Source of the DNA: a bacterium
GTDB lineage: Bacteria; Myxococcota_A; Bradymonadia; REDH01
Assembly: GCA_030427825.1 (NCBI GenBank)
Contig: JAUICO010000037.1
Span: 1 to 40,549, forward strand
DNA length: 40,549 bases
Direction of reading: 5' to 3'
Below are positions 28,556 to 37,009 of the stretch, piece by piece (position 1 is the stretch's first letter; each line of letters opens with the position of its first letter). A program made the position numbers and the translations under genes. Under the pieces are notes generated by a model. That model was given only the letters and a program-made list of their open reading frames with translations. It made no database searches and was not told where the DNA came from.

Positions 28556-30091
28556 TCACTCACGGCAACGCTCGTCGCCGTCATAGCAGGAAAAGCGGAC
28601 GTGAAAATGCGTCCGATGGCCGGGTTCATGACGGATGACGCCACGGGCGATTCGGTTGCCGCTGGGGAACTGGAAGATTCGCCCCAGGCGTTCGGCGCTG
28701 ACACCGGATTCGATGAGGTCTTCGACCATCTGCTCCTGAATCCGGTAGTCGACAAAGATGTACTCAATCAGGTCGTTGCGAATCCAGTAGTCAAAGAGCG
28801 CCCACTGCAGCTCTGTGTTGATCTGGTCACCGTTGATTGCGCGATACTCGCACTCGGTCTCGGTGCACATGGAGTGGTAGTAGCCGATGTCTGCGTCCCG
28901 ACCGCTCTGATGGGAGCGGTGCGGCGACATGGGGCCGCCGTTCTCGAAGCTGAGGTCGTGTACCGCAATCTCAGGCGCGTCCGGAAAGCGACGTTTCACG
29001 TAGGAGTAACCGGCCATCAAGTTGGTGATGGTCTCGTTGGTGCCCCATGCTCGGCGACTTCGCCGTACCCGGTACCCTGGATGCTCGGGCAACTGCTCAC
29101 CGTTGACGAGGCGCCCCCCATACGCGGCCCCGATCGACTCCGACGGCACCTCCGGCCCACTCTGCTGAATATTGAGTTGATGTCCGATGCGAATGCGGTC
29201 CGGGTCGACGCCCGGATTCCACGAGAGAATCTCGCTGACCGTGACGTTGTGTCGACTGGCGATGCGTCCGAGGAAGTCACCGGGCTGCACTTCGTACCTG
29301 ATGGTCCGGGTTGGCCGCAGCGAGCGAATACGGATGCGCTGGCCCAGGCGAATGCGGTCCGGATCAAGGCGCGGGTTCCACTCCTGCAGCTCCTGCATGG
29401 TGACGCCCTGCCGGGCGGCGATTCCGCTCAGTGTGTCTCCTGACACAACAGTGTAGGTCGTGTAGTTGACCGGTTCCTCCGAGCCCGAAGATGCGGACGC
29501 GCCGGACCGGATCGTGATGCGCTGGCCGATGCGGATGCGGTCCGGGTCGAGGTTGCGGTTCCAACTCTGCAGCTGGTTCAGGGTTACGCCATGCCGCGCC
29601 GCGATACCGAGCAGTGTATCGCCGGGCGCAACCTCGTAGACGGTGCCGGAGCCCGAGCTTGAGCTGCTCGAGCTGCCCGATGAGCCGCCCTGCCGAATGG
29701 TGATGCGCTGGCCGATGCGGATACGGTCCGGGTCGAGATTACGGTTCCAGCTCTGCAGCTGGCTCAAGGTGACGTGATAGCGTTCGCAGATGCCGAGCGT
29801 GGTGTCTCCCGGGGCAACCGTGTGAATGGTCTCCCCTTCTGATTCTGCGGAATCATCGCTGTTGCCATCTCGAATCGTCAGGCGCTGACCGATTCGGATG
29901 CGATCATCCGTGAGATTGTTCCACGCCTGAATCTCGCTCACCCGAACGCCATATCGCGCAGCGATACTGCCCAGCATCTCGCCGGCGGCGACCACGTGCG
30001 TTGTGTCCGCTGCTGCCGTACTGACGAAGCTCGCCAGAGCCACGGCGTGCCCCAGCGCGAGCGCGCAGATTACCCTTCGTACCCACATCAT
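28556..30091 (-). CDS. Murein endopeptidase with five LysM domains (MepA-like, family M74)
   Basis: 511 residues from the ATG at 30091, which opens the signal peptide (MMWVRRVICALALG ending STAAA); the 20 codons before it are not secretory. Five LysM domains in a row occupy about 27-310, each with the pattern V-x2-GD-x-L-x-IA-x-R-x-V and DPDRIRIGQ. The C-terminal 180 residues match penicillin-insensitive murein endopeptidase: SHQSGRDADIGYY (zinc His and Asp) and HFHVRF (third ligand). Such enzymes cut the D-alanyl-meso-DAP cross-links in the periplasm. E. coli MepA has no LysM domain; the array here should anchor it to glycan. Cysteines at MCTETEC and the C-terminus may form disulfides. Downstream of rpoH on the same strand, 154 bp away. 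Confidence 0.9.
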   Translation of the reverse strand: MMWVRRVICALALGHAVALASFVSTAAADTTHVVAAGEMLGSIAARYGVRVSEIQAWNNLTDDRIRIGQRLTIRDGNSDDSAESEGETIHTVAPGDTTLGICERYHVTLSQLQSWNRNLDPDRIRIGQRITIRQGGSSGSSSSSSSGSGTVYEVAPGDTLLGIAARHGVTLNQLQSWNRNLDPDRIRIGQRITIRSGASASSGSEEPVNYTTYTVVSGDTLSGIAARQGVTMQELQEWNPRLDPDRIRLGQRIRIRSLRPTRTIRYEVQPGDFLGRIASRHNVTVSEILSWNPGVDPDRIRIGHQLNIQQSGPEVPSESIGAAYGGRLVNGEQLPEHPGYRVRRSRRAWGTNETITNLMAGYSYVKRRFPDAPEIAVHDLSFENGGPMSPHRSHQSGRDADIGYYHSMCTETECEYRAINGDQINTELQWALFDYWIRNDLIEYIFVDYRIQEQMVEDLIESGVSAERLGRIFQFPSGNRIARGVIRHEPGHRTHFHVRFSCYDGDERCRE

Positions 30092-30240
30092 ATGACAGCC
30101 CAAATCCGGCGACGTGACCTTTCGCTTATGGAAGCAGGATCCGCATGTCAACGCGTCGAACGCGGCATTTGTTCCAGAGGGGTCATGCGCCAGTTCGGCG
30201 GCGGCACCCGGTCGGCGTGCGGGCTCGTTCTCCTCGCCGG

Positions 30241-30260
30241 CCGCTCTACGCGAAGAGCGG
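30241..30260 (-). terminator. Possible weak hairpin at the rpoH stop codon
   Basis: CCGCTC-N8-GAGCGG spans the rpoH stop codon (30246-30248). The stem is only six base pairs and there is no T-run, so this is tentative. Confidence 0.25.
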
Positions 30261-31193
30261 GAAGGTCAGGGGCTCGACAAGCGGGGCGCGCTCCTTGAGG
30301 AAGCGACCCAGCCGCTGCGTAATTCTCGCCTCCAGCTGGCGGGCCCGCTCGCGGCTTACGCCGAAGAAGTCACCGAGCTCCTGGAGCGTGCGTGGGTCAT
30401 CGGCGACCATGCGACGATGCCAGATGTGCACATCTCGACCTTCAAGGGTGCCCGCAAACTCTTCGAGGAGCGTACGCATCTCGTCGGCCGTACTTCGGCG
30501 AGCGCTGAGCTCATCCTGCAGCGGCCCATCTGAGGCGATGAAATCGGACAGGGTTCCCCCCTCCCCGTCGCGTACCGGCGCGTCGATTGAGCTCTCGCCG
30601 CCATTCATGCGCGACTCCATCTCGATCACGTCGCGCGAACGCACACCGAGTGAGCGTGCGACAAGCGCCGGCGAGGGAACCAGGCCCTGCCTGAGCAGAC
30701 GCTCCTTCTCCTTCTTCAGGTTGTAAAAAAGCTTCCGCTGAGCCTGCGTGGTGCCGACCTTCACGAGCTTATGGTTATCCATCAGGTACTTGAGGATGTA
30801 CGCGCGGATCCACCACTGCGCATACGATGCGAGGCGAATCTTCTTGTCCGGATCGAACTTGCGAACCGCGTGAATCAAGCCAACGTTCCCCTCCTGAATC
30901 AGGTCGAGCACCGTCGATCGCGCCGAGTGGTATTCCATGGCGATCTTCACCACCAGGCGCAGGTTGCTGTTCACCAGCTTGAGTTCAGCGGCGCGGTCAT
31001 CGTCATCACGGAACCGGCGGGCGAGCACCTGCTCTTCTTCCCTTGTCAGGACGTCATGCCGCCTTACATCTGAGAGGTAGCGCTGGACCGAATCCGTGCC
31101 GCGAAAGCGATCTCCGCTGCTGTGGACAGAGGTGGGGGCATTATCGACGACGGTTGGGGTGGTCTTGCTTCGAGTGGAGCTGTTCGTTCTCAT
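30246..31193 (-). CDS. rpoH: RNA polymerase sigma factor, RpoH (sigma-32) type
   Basis: 315 residues from the ATG at 31193 with a strong AAGGAG site; the in-frame ATG at 31271 lies within the leader palindrome and is rejected. Region 1.2/2: QRYLSDVRRHDVLTREEE, LVNSNLRLVVKIAMEY, LDLIQEGNVGLIHAVRKFDP; region 2.4: SYAQWWIRAYILKYLMDN. It carries the RpoH box (GTTQAQRKLFYNLKKEKERL), the mark that separates sigma-32 from RpoD. Region 4.2: ELGDFFGVSRERARQLEARI. Expected to direct RNA polymerase to heat-shock promoters. It is divergent from dnaJ and 10 kb from dnaK, both of which carry a shared candidate promoter. Relatives in myxobacteria include SigB and SigC, which act in development, so a stress or developmental role is possible. 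Confidence 0.93.
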   Translation of the reverse strand: MRTNSSTRSKTTPTVVDNAPTSVHSSGDRFRGTDSVQRYLSDVRRHDVLTREEEQVLARRFRDDDDRAAELKLVNSNLRLVVKIAMEYHSARSTVLDLIQEGNVGLIHAVRKFDPDKKIRLASYAQWWIRAYILKYLMDNHKLVKVGTTQAQRKLFYNLKKEKERLLRQGLVPSPALVARSLGVRSRDVIEMESRMNGGESSIDAPVRDGEGGTLSDFIASDGPLQDELSARRSTADEMRTLLEEFAGTLEGRDVHIWHRRMVADDPRTLQELGDFFGVSRERARQLEARITQRLGRFLKERAPLVEPLTFPLFA

Positions 31194-31246
31194 GGGGTTC
31201 TCCTTCCTGTCGGGGCAGCAGAACAGCCGCCCCGCCCTCCCGGGCC

Positions 31247-31273
31247 GAATATGGACCGAATTGGTCCACATTC
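31247..31273 (-). promoter_or_regulatory. Leader palindrome of rpoH: operator or mRNA hairpin
   Basis: Two 11-base arms around a 5-base centre: GAATATGGACC, GAATT, GGTCCACATTC on the plus strand, with 10 of 11 pairs matching. It ends 53 bp before the rpoH ATG. In the rpoH transcript the single mismatch becomes a G-U wobble, so the RNA could fold all 11 pairs with loop AAUUC. On DNA it could equally bind a dimeric repressor. Confidence 0.55.
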
Positions 31274-31431
31274 ATCTCACTAACCAGCGTACGGGGACTC
31301 GTATTCCCCGGTTACCCGGTTTTCAGGCGACGAAGCTGTACGCCGATCTTTCGCGTGCAACCCATATTGTTCTTGTCGACCGCCTGTCCCGATCCCGCGG
31401 CCCCCGGCCGCGCGCCGACAGCCGGGCCGGC

Positions 31432-31458
31432 TTGACACCGATCTCCCGGTGTCTACCT
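31432..31458 (+). promoter_or_regulatory. Candidate heat-shock promoter/operator of dnaJ
   Basis: TTGACAC-N5-TCCC-G-GTG-T-CTACCT, ending 64 nt before the dnaJ ATG; 20 of 29 positions agree with the element before dnaK, with no gap. It contains the perfect dyad GACACCG-N6-CGGTGTC (31434-31453). The rest of the 329-bp rpoH-dnaJ gap shows the rpoH palindrome, a small GGGGA/TCCCC dyad (31293-31309), and nothing else I can name. Confidence 0.62.
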
Positions 31459-31522
31459 ACCCTGCCACCGTTTTTGATGCCGCGCGGCGGCTCGATGCCC
31501 ACAGCCAACACCCTGACTGCGC

Positions 31523-32683
31523 ATGTCGTCGAAGCCTGACTATTACGATGTCCTTGAGGTCTCCCGCGGCGCCGACGCAGCGACGATCAAGAAGGCGTAT
31601 CGAAAGATCGCGATGAAGAATCACCCGGACCGAAATCCCGGAGATTCTGCCGCCGAAGAACGCTTCAAAACAGCGGCTGAGGCCTACGACGTCCTCAGCA
31701 ACGAAGAAAAGCGGTCGATCTACGACACCTACGGCCACGCCGGGTTGAGCAGTCAGGGAATGGGCGCCGGGGACGTAAACGACATCTTCTCCAACTTCAG
31801 CGACATCTTCTCGGACTTCTTCGGCTTTGGCGGCAGGCAGCAGCAGCGTTCCCCGAACGCACCGGCCCGCGGCGACGACATGAAGATGGGGCTGCGCTGC
31901 GGGTTCGAGTTTGCGGTTCACGGCGGCAGGAAGACGGTTCAGGTTCCCCGCAGCGCATCCTGCGACGACTGTGACGGCAGCGGCGCCAAAGAAGGCACAT
32001 CACCGACCCGCTGCCCCAACTGTGGCGGCAGCGGACAGACACGGCACTCCCAGGGCCTGTTCACGATTCAGACCACCTGCCGCAGCTGCCGAGGCTCCGG
32101 ACAGTTCATCGCGGAACCCTGCGAAACATGCCGCGGACAGGGCCAGGTGACCCGCCGCGACGACGTCGTGGTCACCATCCCGGCGGGCGTAGAGAGCGGA
32201 ATGCGACTCCGCCTTCGGGAAGAAGGAGGCGGGGGCAGGAACGGCGCTCCTCCCGGCGACCTGTACATCGTCCTTGAGGTCGAAGAGTCCGACATCTTCG
32301 AGCGTAACGGGTCTGACCTTCACCTGCCGCTACCGGTCGACTTTCCCACCGCTGCCCTCGGCGGCGATGTAGAGATACCACTGCTTGAAGGAAGCGCGAA
32401 GGTACGGATCAAGCCGGGGACTCAGCATGGCGACCGGCACCGGTTGCGCGGCGAAGGCCTGCCCATTGTGAACCAGCGGGGCCGCGGCGACCTCTACGTG
32501 CACTATCAGCTCGAAGTGCCGACCAACCTCAACAAGCGGCAGAAGAAGCTGCTGCGTGAGTTTCTCGAAGAGTCCGGCTCGGAGGCGACCGGGCATGGCA
32601 ACCTCTTCAGCCGCATCAGCTCGCTCTTCGAGAAACCGAAATCCGCGGACAAGGAGAAAGGCGACGACGGCCACCCGGACTGA
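31523..32683 (+). CDS. dnaJ: Co-chaperone DnaJ (Hsp40)
   Basis: 386 residues. J domain 1-72 (DYYDVLEVSRGADAATIKKA, the HPD at 35-37); Gly/Phe-rich linker with IFSDFFGFGG; Zn-finger region with the four CxxCxGxG motifs CDDCDGSG, CPNCGGSG, CRSCRGSG and CETCRGQG; C-terminal beta domains (VTIPAGVESGMRLRL, GDLYIVLEVEE, GDVEIPLLEGSAKVRIKPGTQ). A full type I DnaJ that stimulates DnaK's ATPase and delivers substrates. No clear Shine-Dalgarno sequence stands before the ATG. Divergent from rpoH; not next to dnaK, unlike the usual dnaKJ operon. Confidence 0.98.
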   Translation: MSSKPDYYDVLEVSRGADAATIKKAYRKIAMKNHPDRNPGDSAAEERFKTAAEAYDVLSNEEKRSIYDTYGHAGLSSQGMGAGDVNDIFSNFSDIFSDFFGFGGRQQQRSPNAPARGDDMKMGLRCGFEFAVHGGRKTVQVPRSASCDDCDGSGAKEGTSPTRCPNCGGSGQTRHSQGLFTIQTTCRSCRGSGQFIAEPCETCRGQGQVTRRDDVVVTIPAGVESGMRLRLREEGGGGRNGAPPGDLYIVLEVEESDIFERNGSDLHLPLPVDFPTAALGGDVEIPLLEGSAKVRIKPGTQHGDRHRLRGEGLPIVNQRGRGDLYVHYQLEVPTNLNKRQKKLLREFLEESGSEATGHGNLFSRISSLFEKPKSADKEKGDDGHPD

Positions 32684-32698
32684 GCACAACCGTGCTCA
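32681..32698. terminator. Hairpin carrying both stop codons of two convergent genes
   Basis: Perfect 7-bp inverted repeat TGAGCAC-AACC-GTGCTCA. The first TGA is the dnaJ stop codon and the TCA at the other end is the complement of the stop codon of the TPR/gluzincin gene. It may act as a bidirectional terminator or mRNA 3' stem, though no T-run follows on either strand. Confidence 0.6.
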
Positions 32699-35440
32699 GC
32701 GATTCAGCTGACGGCGCGCAGCCTCCGCTTCATCGCTGAGCCCGAGGGCGGTGTACGTGTCGACGAGCATCTGCAGGGTGTTCTGCCGATCTACCGGCCC
32801 GGCCGCCAGCTCCAGTTCCAGCTCCCGCCGGGCGACCTCCCACTGAGCTCGCTGATGGGCCAGCTGGCCGAGCACGGTGTGCAGGTCCCGCTGAAAAGGG
32901 TCCACATGTCCGGCAATCTCGGCCATCTGCCACGCCCGATCCAGGTCCCCGCGATCGCGGAGCTCACCGGCGGCGCGCAGCGCAACAGCGAAGTCATTTT
33001 CCTCGCGCATGACGTACGCGTGCAGGTGCTCCGTCGCTTCCACCGCGAGCCCTCTTCGACTGAGGATCTCCGCAAGCTCCAGGTGCGGCGCCGCCGACCG
33101 CGGGTAGAGCTCCGCCGCGCGCCGCAGGTGAACGAGCGCAGCCTCTTCCTGCCCTTCTGCGCGGGCAATGCGAGCCAGCGACATGCGCGCGGAGTAACTC
33201 TCAACGCCCCCGTCGAGCAGGCTCTCGAAGTACCTGCGCGCCGTATCGTTGTCGCCGGAGGACTCTGCGACGGTCGCAGCGAAGTAGTTTGCGAGCGGAT
33301 TTGTCGACTCGATCGCGAGCGCCTGTGCCAACGCATCGGCGCTGCTATCGTCGTTTCCGTTCACGAGCTCCGCGACCGCCAGCTCTGCGAGGGCGTCCGC
33401 TGATGACGGCTCACGCCGCGCCCGTGATCGCGCAGCCTCAAGATCGCTGTAGCGGGTCGGGTCCGGCTCGAAGAGCTGCATGAGGTGAGCGTATCGCCGG
33501 CGGATGTGCTCCTCGAAGAGCCGGTCAAACTCCTCCAGGTCCACACCCAGAACCTCCTGAACCACGGCCGGCGTCTGCAGGCTGCGACCGTAGCCGTCGA
33601 GCATCGCCAGCAACGAGTCGTACCCCCAACGAATTCCGATGAACTCCACCACAAGCGAGGCCTGGAAGTAGGCGGCGACGAGGCGCTCTGAACTGCCGGC
33701 GCCGGTAAACGCCCAGTTCAGGTCTGCGAGGCCAATCAGCTCGCCTGCGTGGAGCGCGTTCACGATCGTCAGCTCGTGTTCGCGCCGCCATTCGGGACGC
33801 GAGATCAGAGTATCGTACTCTGCCATTCCTTCGGTCAGCCAGCGCGGCACCCGGTAGTTGGAGCGCTCAAGCGAGAACACGTGGCTCATCTCGTGCTCGA
33901 TCACGATTCGCCAGTTGAAGTTGCCTTCACTTGGTGAGCGGCTCGTAACAACGTGGCCAAAGCAGATCCCGTGCAGATGCACCTGTGGCAGGCCAACTGA
34001 CCGGATTCCGAAAGTCTCGGGCTCCCGAAACACCTCGACGGACACGGGCAGCTCGGGAGTGATCCCGTAGCGGCCTCGGTACAACTCCCACGCGTGACGG
34101 ACCGCTTCCGGAATGTATCGCCGCAGGACGGCGGACTCGCTCTGATGAAAGCGATAGCGCAGCCCCTCGACCTGCTCATCGTCTACAAACTCGTAACGGC
34201 TGAGCGCGCCTTCATAGAGGTTCGCCATGTTGTAGGCGAAGACGTTGAACGGATCCGCCTCGAAGGCCCGCCGTAGGAAGTGCAGCGCCCGCTCGTCGTC
34301 TCCCCGGCGAGAGTGTCCGAAGCCGAGAGCCAGGAACGCAGGTCCGAAGCCGGCGTCGAGCTGCAGCGCCTGCTGGTTGAGCGCCAGCGCCTCACGGTAG
34401 CGAAAGACCCGCGTCGCCTGCTCTCCCACGACCCAATAGAATCGCGCGTAGAGGGGATCGAGGGCCATGACCTGCTCCTCGAGCTCGCTGAAGCGGGCCG
34501 CGTCGTCCTTGAGGTAGTAGACCGCCGCCAACAGAGAGAGGCTCTCAAGCCGCAGCGGGTTCGCCTCGAGACTTCGCTGCAGCAACACAGCGGCAGCGTC
34601 CCAATTCCCCGTGTCGATCTCGACGCCGGCCAGCGCCTCCAGCGCCTGCGGATACCCCGGCCACTGCTCCAGAGCGGACGCCAGCTGCTCACGGGCAGCA
34701 ACCACATCATAGCCGGTGCTCAGCTCGGCGAGGGCAGACAGGGTGAGAACACGCGGGTCATGAGGCGCCCTCGCGACAGCCTCGTCCATCACCGCCTTCG
34801 CCTCATCGGCGCGGTATTTCTCAAGGAAAAGCTCCGCCCATGCCAGACGCGCATCGATCGCAGAATCGTCAGCGGCAACTGCGTCGCGAAAAGCCTGGTT
34901 GGCGTCCTGGTGCAGCCCCATCGCGTGACAGGCGCGACCTACCCACGTCAACTGCTCAGCGGTCGTAGCCCGTCCCGCGTTGTAGTCGCGAATGAAGTCC
35001 TCAAGGTCCGCTCTGGCCCGAGACCTGCGCCCCTTCAGATGAAAGGCCCTGGCACGCCAGTATCGTGCCGCGGGGTGCGGACCTTCGCGACCCTCTACAG
35101 CCTCATCGAGAACTTCAATCGCATCGTCATAACGCCCCCGAAAGATAAGGTATTCTCCGTACGCCGCGCGCGCTTCATTTGTCGCCCGACTGGTACGCAT
35201 CTGCCGCTCATAGATCCGCTCGGCCTGCGCATACGCGCCGCCGCGCACATGCAGGTGTGCGGCCTCGAGTTGCGCGCGCTGTGCCTCGTCGCCTCGGATC
35301 CCCTCCAGGGCCTCGATGGCCGCTGCGGGGTCCGTGGCCGCGAGCTCAAGAGCGTCTTCAACGGGTCCCGCGGCCGCTGCGCCCGATGCGAGGACCGCTG
35401 CGAAGGTCAACGCAACGACGATGTAACGAGAGACGCTCAT
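32696..35440 (-). CDS. Exported TPR protein with a central gluzincin metallopeptidase domain (Peptidase_MA-like)
   Basis: 914 residues. Signal peptide 1-24 (MSVSRYIVVALTFAAVLASG). TPR-like helical repeats at 40-420 (AEQLTWVGRACHAMGLHQDA, LALGFGHSRRGDDERALHFL); a metallopeptidase domain at about 440-650 with HEMSH (516-520), the zinc ligands and catalytic Glu, and E537 in VPRWLTEGMAEYD as third ligand, the Peptidase_MA pattern; more TPRs at 690-910. All three ligands are present, so it may be active in the periplasm or at the surface. Substrate unknown. The gene follows a HAD phosphatase at 75 bp and converges with dnaJ. A second, membrane-bound gluzincin lies 1.6 kb upstream (37010-39337). 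Confidence 0.85.
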   Translation of the reverse strand: MSVSRYIVVALTFAAVLASGAAAAGPVEDALELAATDPAAAIEALEGIRGDEAQRAQLEAAHLHVRGGAYAQAERIYERQMRTSRATNEARAAYGEYLIFRGRYDDAIEVLDEAVEGREGPHPAARYWRARAFHLKGRRSRARADLEDFIRDYNAGRATTAEQLTWVGRACHAMGLHQDANQAFRDAVAADDSAIDARLAWAELFLEKYRADEAKAVMDEAVARAPHDPRVLTLSALAELSTGYDVVAAREQLASALEQWPGYPQALEALAGVEIDTGNWDAAAVLLQRSLEANPLRLESLSLLAAVYYLKDDAARFSELEEQVMALDPLYARFYWVVGEQATRVFRYREALALNQQALQLDAGFGPAFLALGFGHSRRGDDERALHFLRRAFEADPFNVFAYNMANLYEGALSRYEFVDDEQVEGLRYRFHQSESAVLRRYIPEAVRHAWELYRGRYGITPELPVSVEVFREPETFGIRSVGLPQVHLHGICFGHVVTSRSPSEGNFNWRIVIEHEMSHVFSLERSNYRVPRWLTEGMAEYDTLISRPEWRREHELTIVNALHAGELIGLADLNWAFTGAGSSERLVAAYFQASLVVEFIGIRWGYDSLLAMLDGYGRSLQTPAVVQEVLGVDLEEFDRLFEEHIRRRYAHLMQLFEPDPTRYSDLEAARSRARREPSSADALAELAVAELVNGNDDSSADALAQALAIESTNPLANYFAATVAESSGDNDTARRYFESLLDGGVESYSARMSLARIARAEGQEEAALVHLRRAAELYPRSAAPHLELAEILSRRGLAVEATEHLHAYVMREENDFAVALRAAGELRDRGDLDRAWQMAEIAGHVDPFQRDLHTVLGQLAHQRAQWEVARRELELELAAGPVDRQNTLQMLVDTYTALGLSDEAEAARRQLNR

Positions 35441-35515
35441 TCCCGGTCAAAACACCACGGCTGCCCACCAAATTCCAGCGCGCCCGCAATTCCGGCGCGC
35501 TCGAAACCTCCGCCG

Positions 35516-36337
35516 TCAGCCGCTGTCGCGGCTCTGTTCGCGCAGAGAGACCAGGCGACGCGCTGCGTCGGCGAAGCCTGCGCCGGCCTCTCTCGCCGTC
35601 ATCCAACGCGGTGGCGTCTTCATGCGACGCAGGAACGGCTCCACGTTGGCCACGCCGATGCAATTTGTGAAACGGCCGAACATCGGCTCATCGTTCGGCG
35701 AGTCACCGAGGTAGATCCACGAATCCAGGTCCTGTGCATGTGCAGAGCCGGCGGCGCTACCCAGCCAGTTCTCGAAGCCGCGAATCTTGTCGACGTCGCC
35801 AAACCACGTGTTCACGTGCACGCTTGAGAGCTTCGCGTGGGCACCGGCATCGGCGCACATGGCCAGCAGCTCGTCGACGTCGGCATCCGGCCAGCGGGGC
35901 ACATCTTCGGTAATGTCGATCGCCAGGTCGAACTCACGGTAGGCCTGGTCTGAGGCCCACTTTGCATGGGGAAAGCGCGCGCGGATTGCGTCGGCGAGCT
36001 CGCCGAGTCGGACCGCGGCCTCCGCCGGGTCCATCCCTGAGGGGGTATCGAGTCGGCGGCGGGCACCATCGGCCATATAGAAGACAAAGGCTCCGTTCTC
36101 GCCGACCACAGCATCTACAGGCCAGAAGCGTGCGAAGTGGTCGCACCAGCCGGCGGGGCGCCCCGTCACCGGTACCAGGGAGAAGCCTGCGCGGCGAAGG
36201 GCCCACATGGCAGAAAAGGCCTCTTCTCGAATCTGCCCTTCTGTCGAAAAGGTGTCGTCGATATCGAAACAGACGCCTCGAATGCCTTCCAGTTGGGCGT
36301 CGGTGGCCTCGGCGAACGGCGTGGTTTGCTTCGTCAC
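35516..36337 (-). CDS. HAD-superfamily (IIB-like) phosphatase
   Basis: 273 residues from the GTG at 36337, seven bases after the upstream stop; the longer frame would overlap that gene by 89 bp and has an Ala/Ser/Thr-rich, non-conserved N-terminus. HAD motif I is DIDDTF (DxDxT) in GVCFDIDDTFSTEG; motif II is in LVPVTGRPAGW; motif III is the Lys of DKIRGFENWL; motif IV is GDSPNDEPMF. The GDSPND form and a long cap between motifs II and III resemble the IIB group (mannosyl-3-phosphoglycerate or sucrose phosphatase, Cof-type), so a phosphorylated sugar or similar small molecule is likely. Exact substrate cannot be told. Co-transcribed with the NTF2-like lipoprotein. Confidence 0.82.
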   Translation of the reverse strand: MTKQTTPFAEATDAQLEGIRGVCFDIDDTFSTEGQIREEAFSAMWALRRAGFSLVPVTGRPAGWCDHFARFWPVDAVVGENGAFVFYMADGARRRLDTPSGMDPAEAAVRLGELADAIRARFPHAKWASDQAYREFDLAIDITEDVPRWPDADVDELLAMCADAGAHAKLSSVHVNTWFGDVDKIRGFENWLGSAAGSAHAQDLDSWIYLGDSPNDEPMFGRFTNCIGVANVEPFLRRMKTPPRWMTAREAGAGFADAARRLVSLREQSRDSG

Positions 36338-36344
36338 CGGCGCG

Positions 36345-36857
36345 CTAGAGGCCGCTGATGATTCGCCAGCCGTCGATCTCGTTACGAAGCTGAACGCGGT
36401 CGATATTGCGCTCGTTCTCCCAGCGACGGGCATCGTCGATCGCGAAGAGCATGTTGTACGAGTAGTCGTACATCACGTCTGCACGGTCGTCGTCGATGTC
36501 GATCTCGAGGACTTTCACATCTACGCGAATGTCCTCGATATGGGCGATGAGGGTCTCAAAGACCTCCATCAGCTGCGAGTAGCCGTAGTCGTCTTCGGTG
36601 CGGTCCGTTGTTCCGGCGTTCTCGTAGTAGTCTGCGGACACAAGCTCGCCGATCGCCGTGAGGTCCAGGGCCTCAAGGGCGCGGGCGTATTCTTCCATCA
36701 ACCGGACGATGTCATAGTGGTCGTCGGTCTTCGAGATCTTCGCCGAGTCCGCCAGAACAGGGCTCTCGATGTAGCGCCCACCGCAGGCGCTCACAGCGAA
36801 CAACACTGCAAGCAGCGCGGCCCCGAATCGGGCCGTTCTCAGGGCATGCGCGGTCAT
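36345..36857 (-). CDS. NTF2-like (SnoaL/DUF4440-type) lipoprotein
   Basis: 170 residues from the ATG at 36857, 13 codons inside the longest frame. Lipoprotein signal MTAHALRTARFGAALLAVLF with lipobox VSAC. The mature part is a single compact domain: helices HYDIVRLMEEYARALEALDL, the AIGELVSADYYENAG turn, then strands VDVKVLEIDIDDDRADVMYDYSY and IDRVQLRNEIDGWRIISGL, the plan of NTF2/SnoaL folds (DUF4440). These domains bind small ligands in a cavity or only stabilise proteins; no catalytic residues can be named. Outer-membrane lipoprotein by inference. Seven bases separate it from the HAD gene downstream. Confidence 0.8.
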   Translation of the reverse strand: MTAHALRTARFGAALLAVLFAVSACGGRYIESPVLADSAKISKTDDHYDIVRLMEEYARALEALDLTAIGELVSADYYENAGTTDRTEDDYGYSQLMEVFETLIAHIEDIRVDVKVLEIDIDDDRADVMYDYSYNMLFAIDDARRWENERNIDRVQLRNEIDGWRIISGL

Positions 36858-37009
36858 CGATTCACGCTCTCTTTGTGTGCGGCCGGCTCTATACAACAGT
36901 CGTCCTCAACCCTGCGCTCGCAGGGACTGCGGACGCGACGCTAGCGGCAAACCGGCAGCGATGGCGGCTTATTCCATCGGACCCCGAAGGCGTCAAGGTG
37001 ACGATGTGA

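Noticed and set aside
31194..31271. Longer rpoH start at 31271
   Set aside because: It would translate the leader palindrome and lacks a ribosome-binding site, whereas the ATG at 31193 has AAGGAG and matches the family N-terminus.
34280..35827. Plus-strand open frame of 515 codons
   Set aside because: Antisense to the TPR/gluzincin gene; composition is Arg/Val-rich as expected for a reversed frame.
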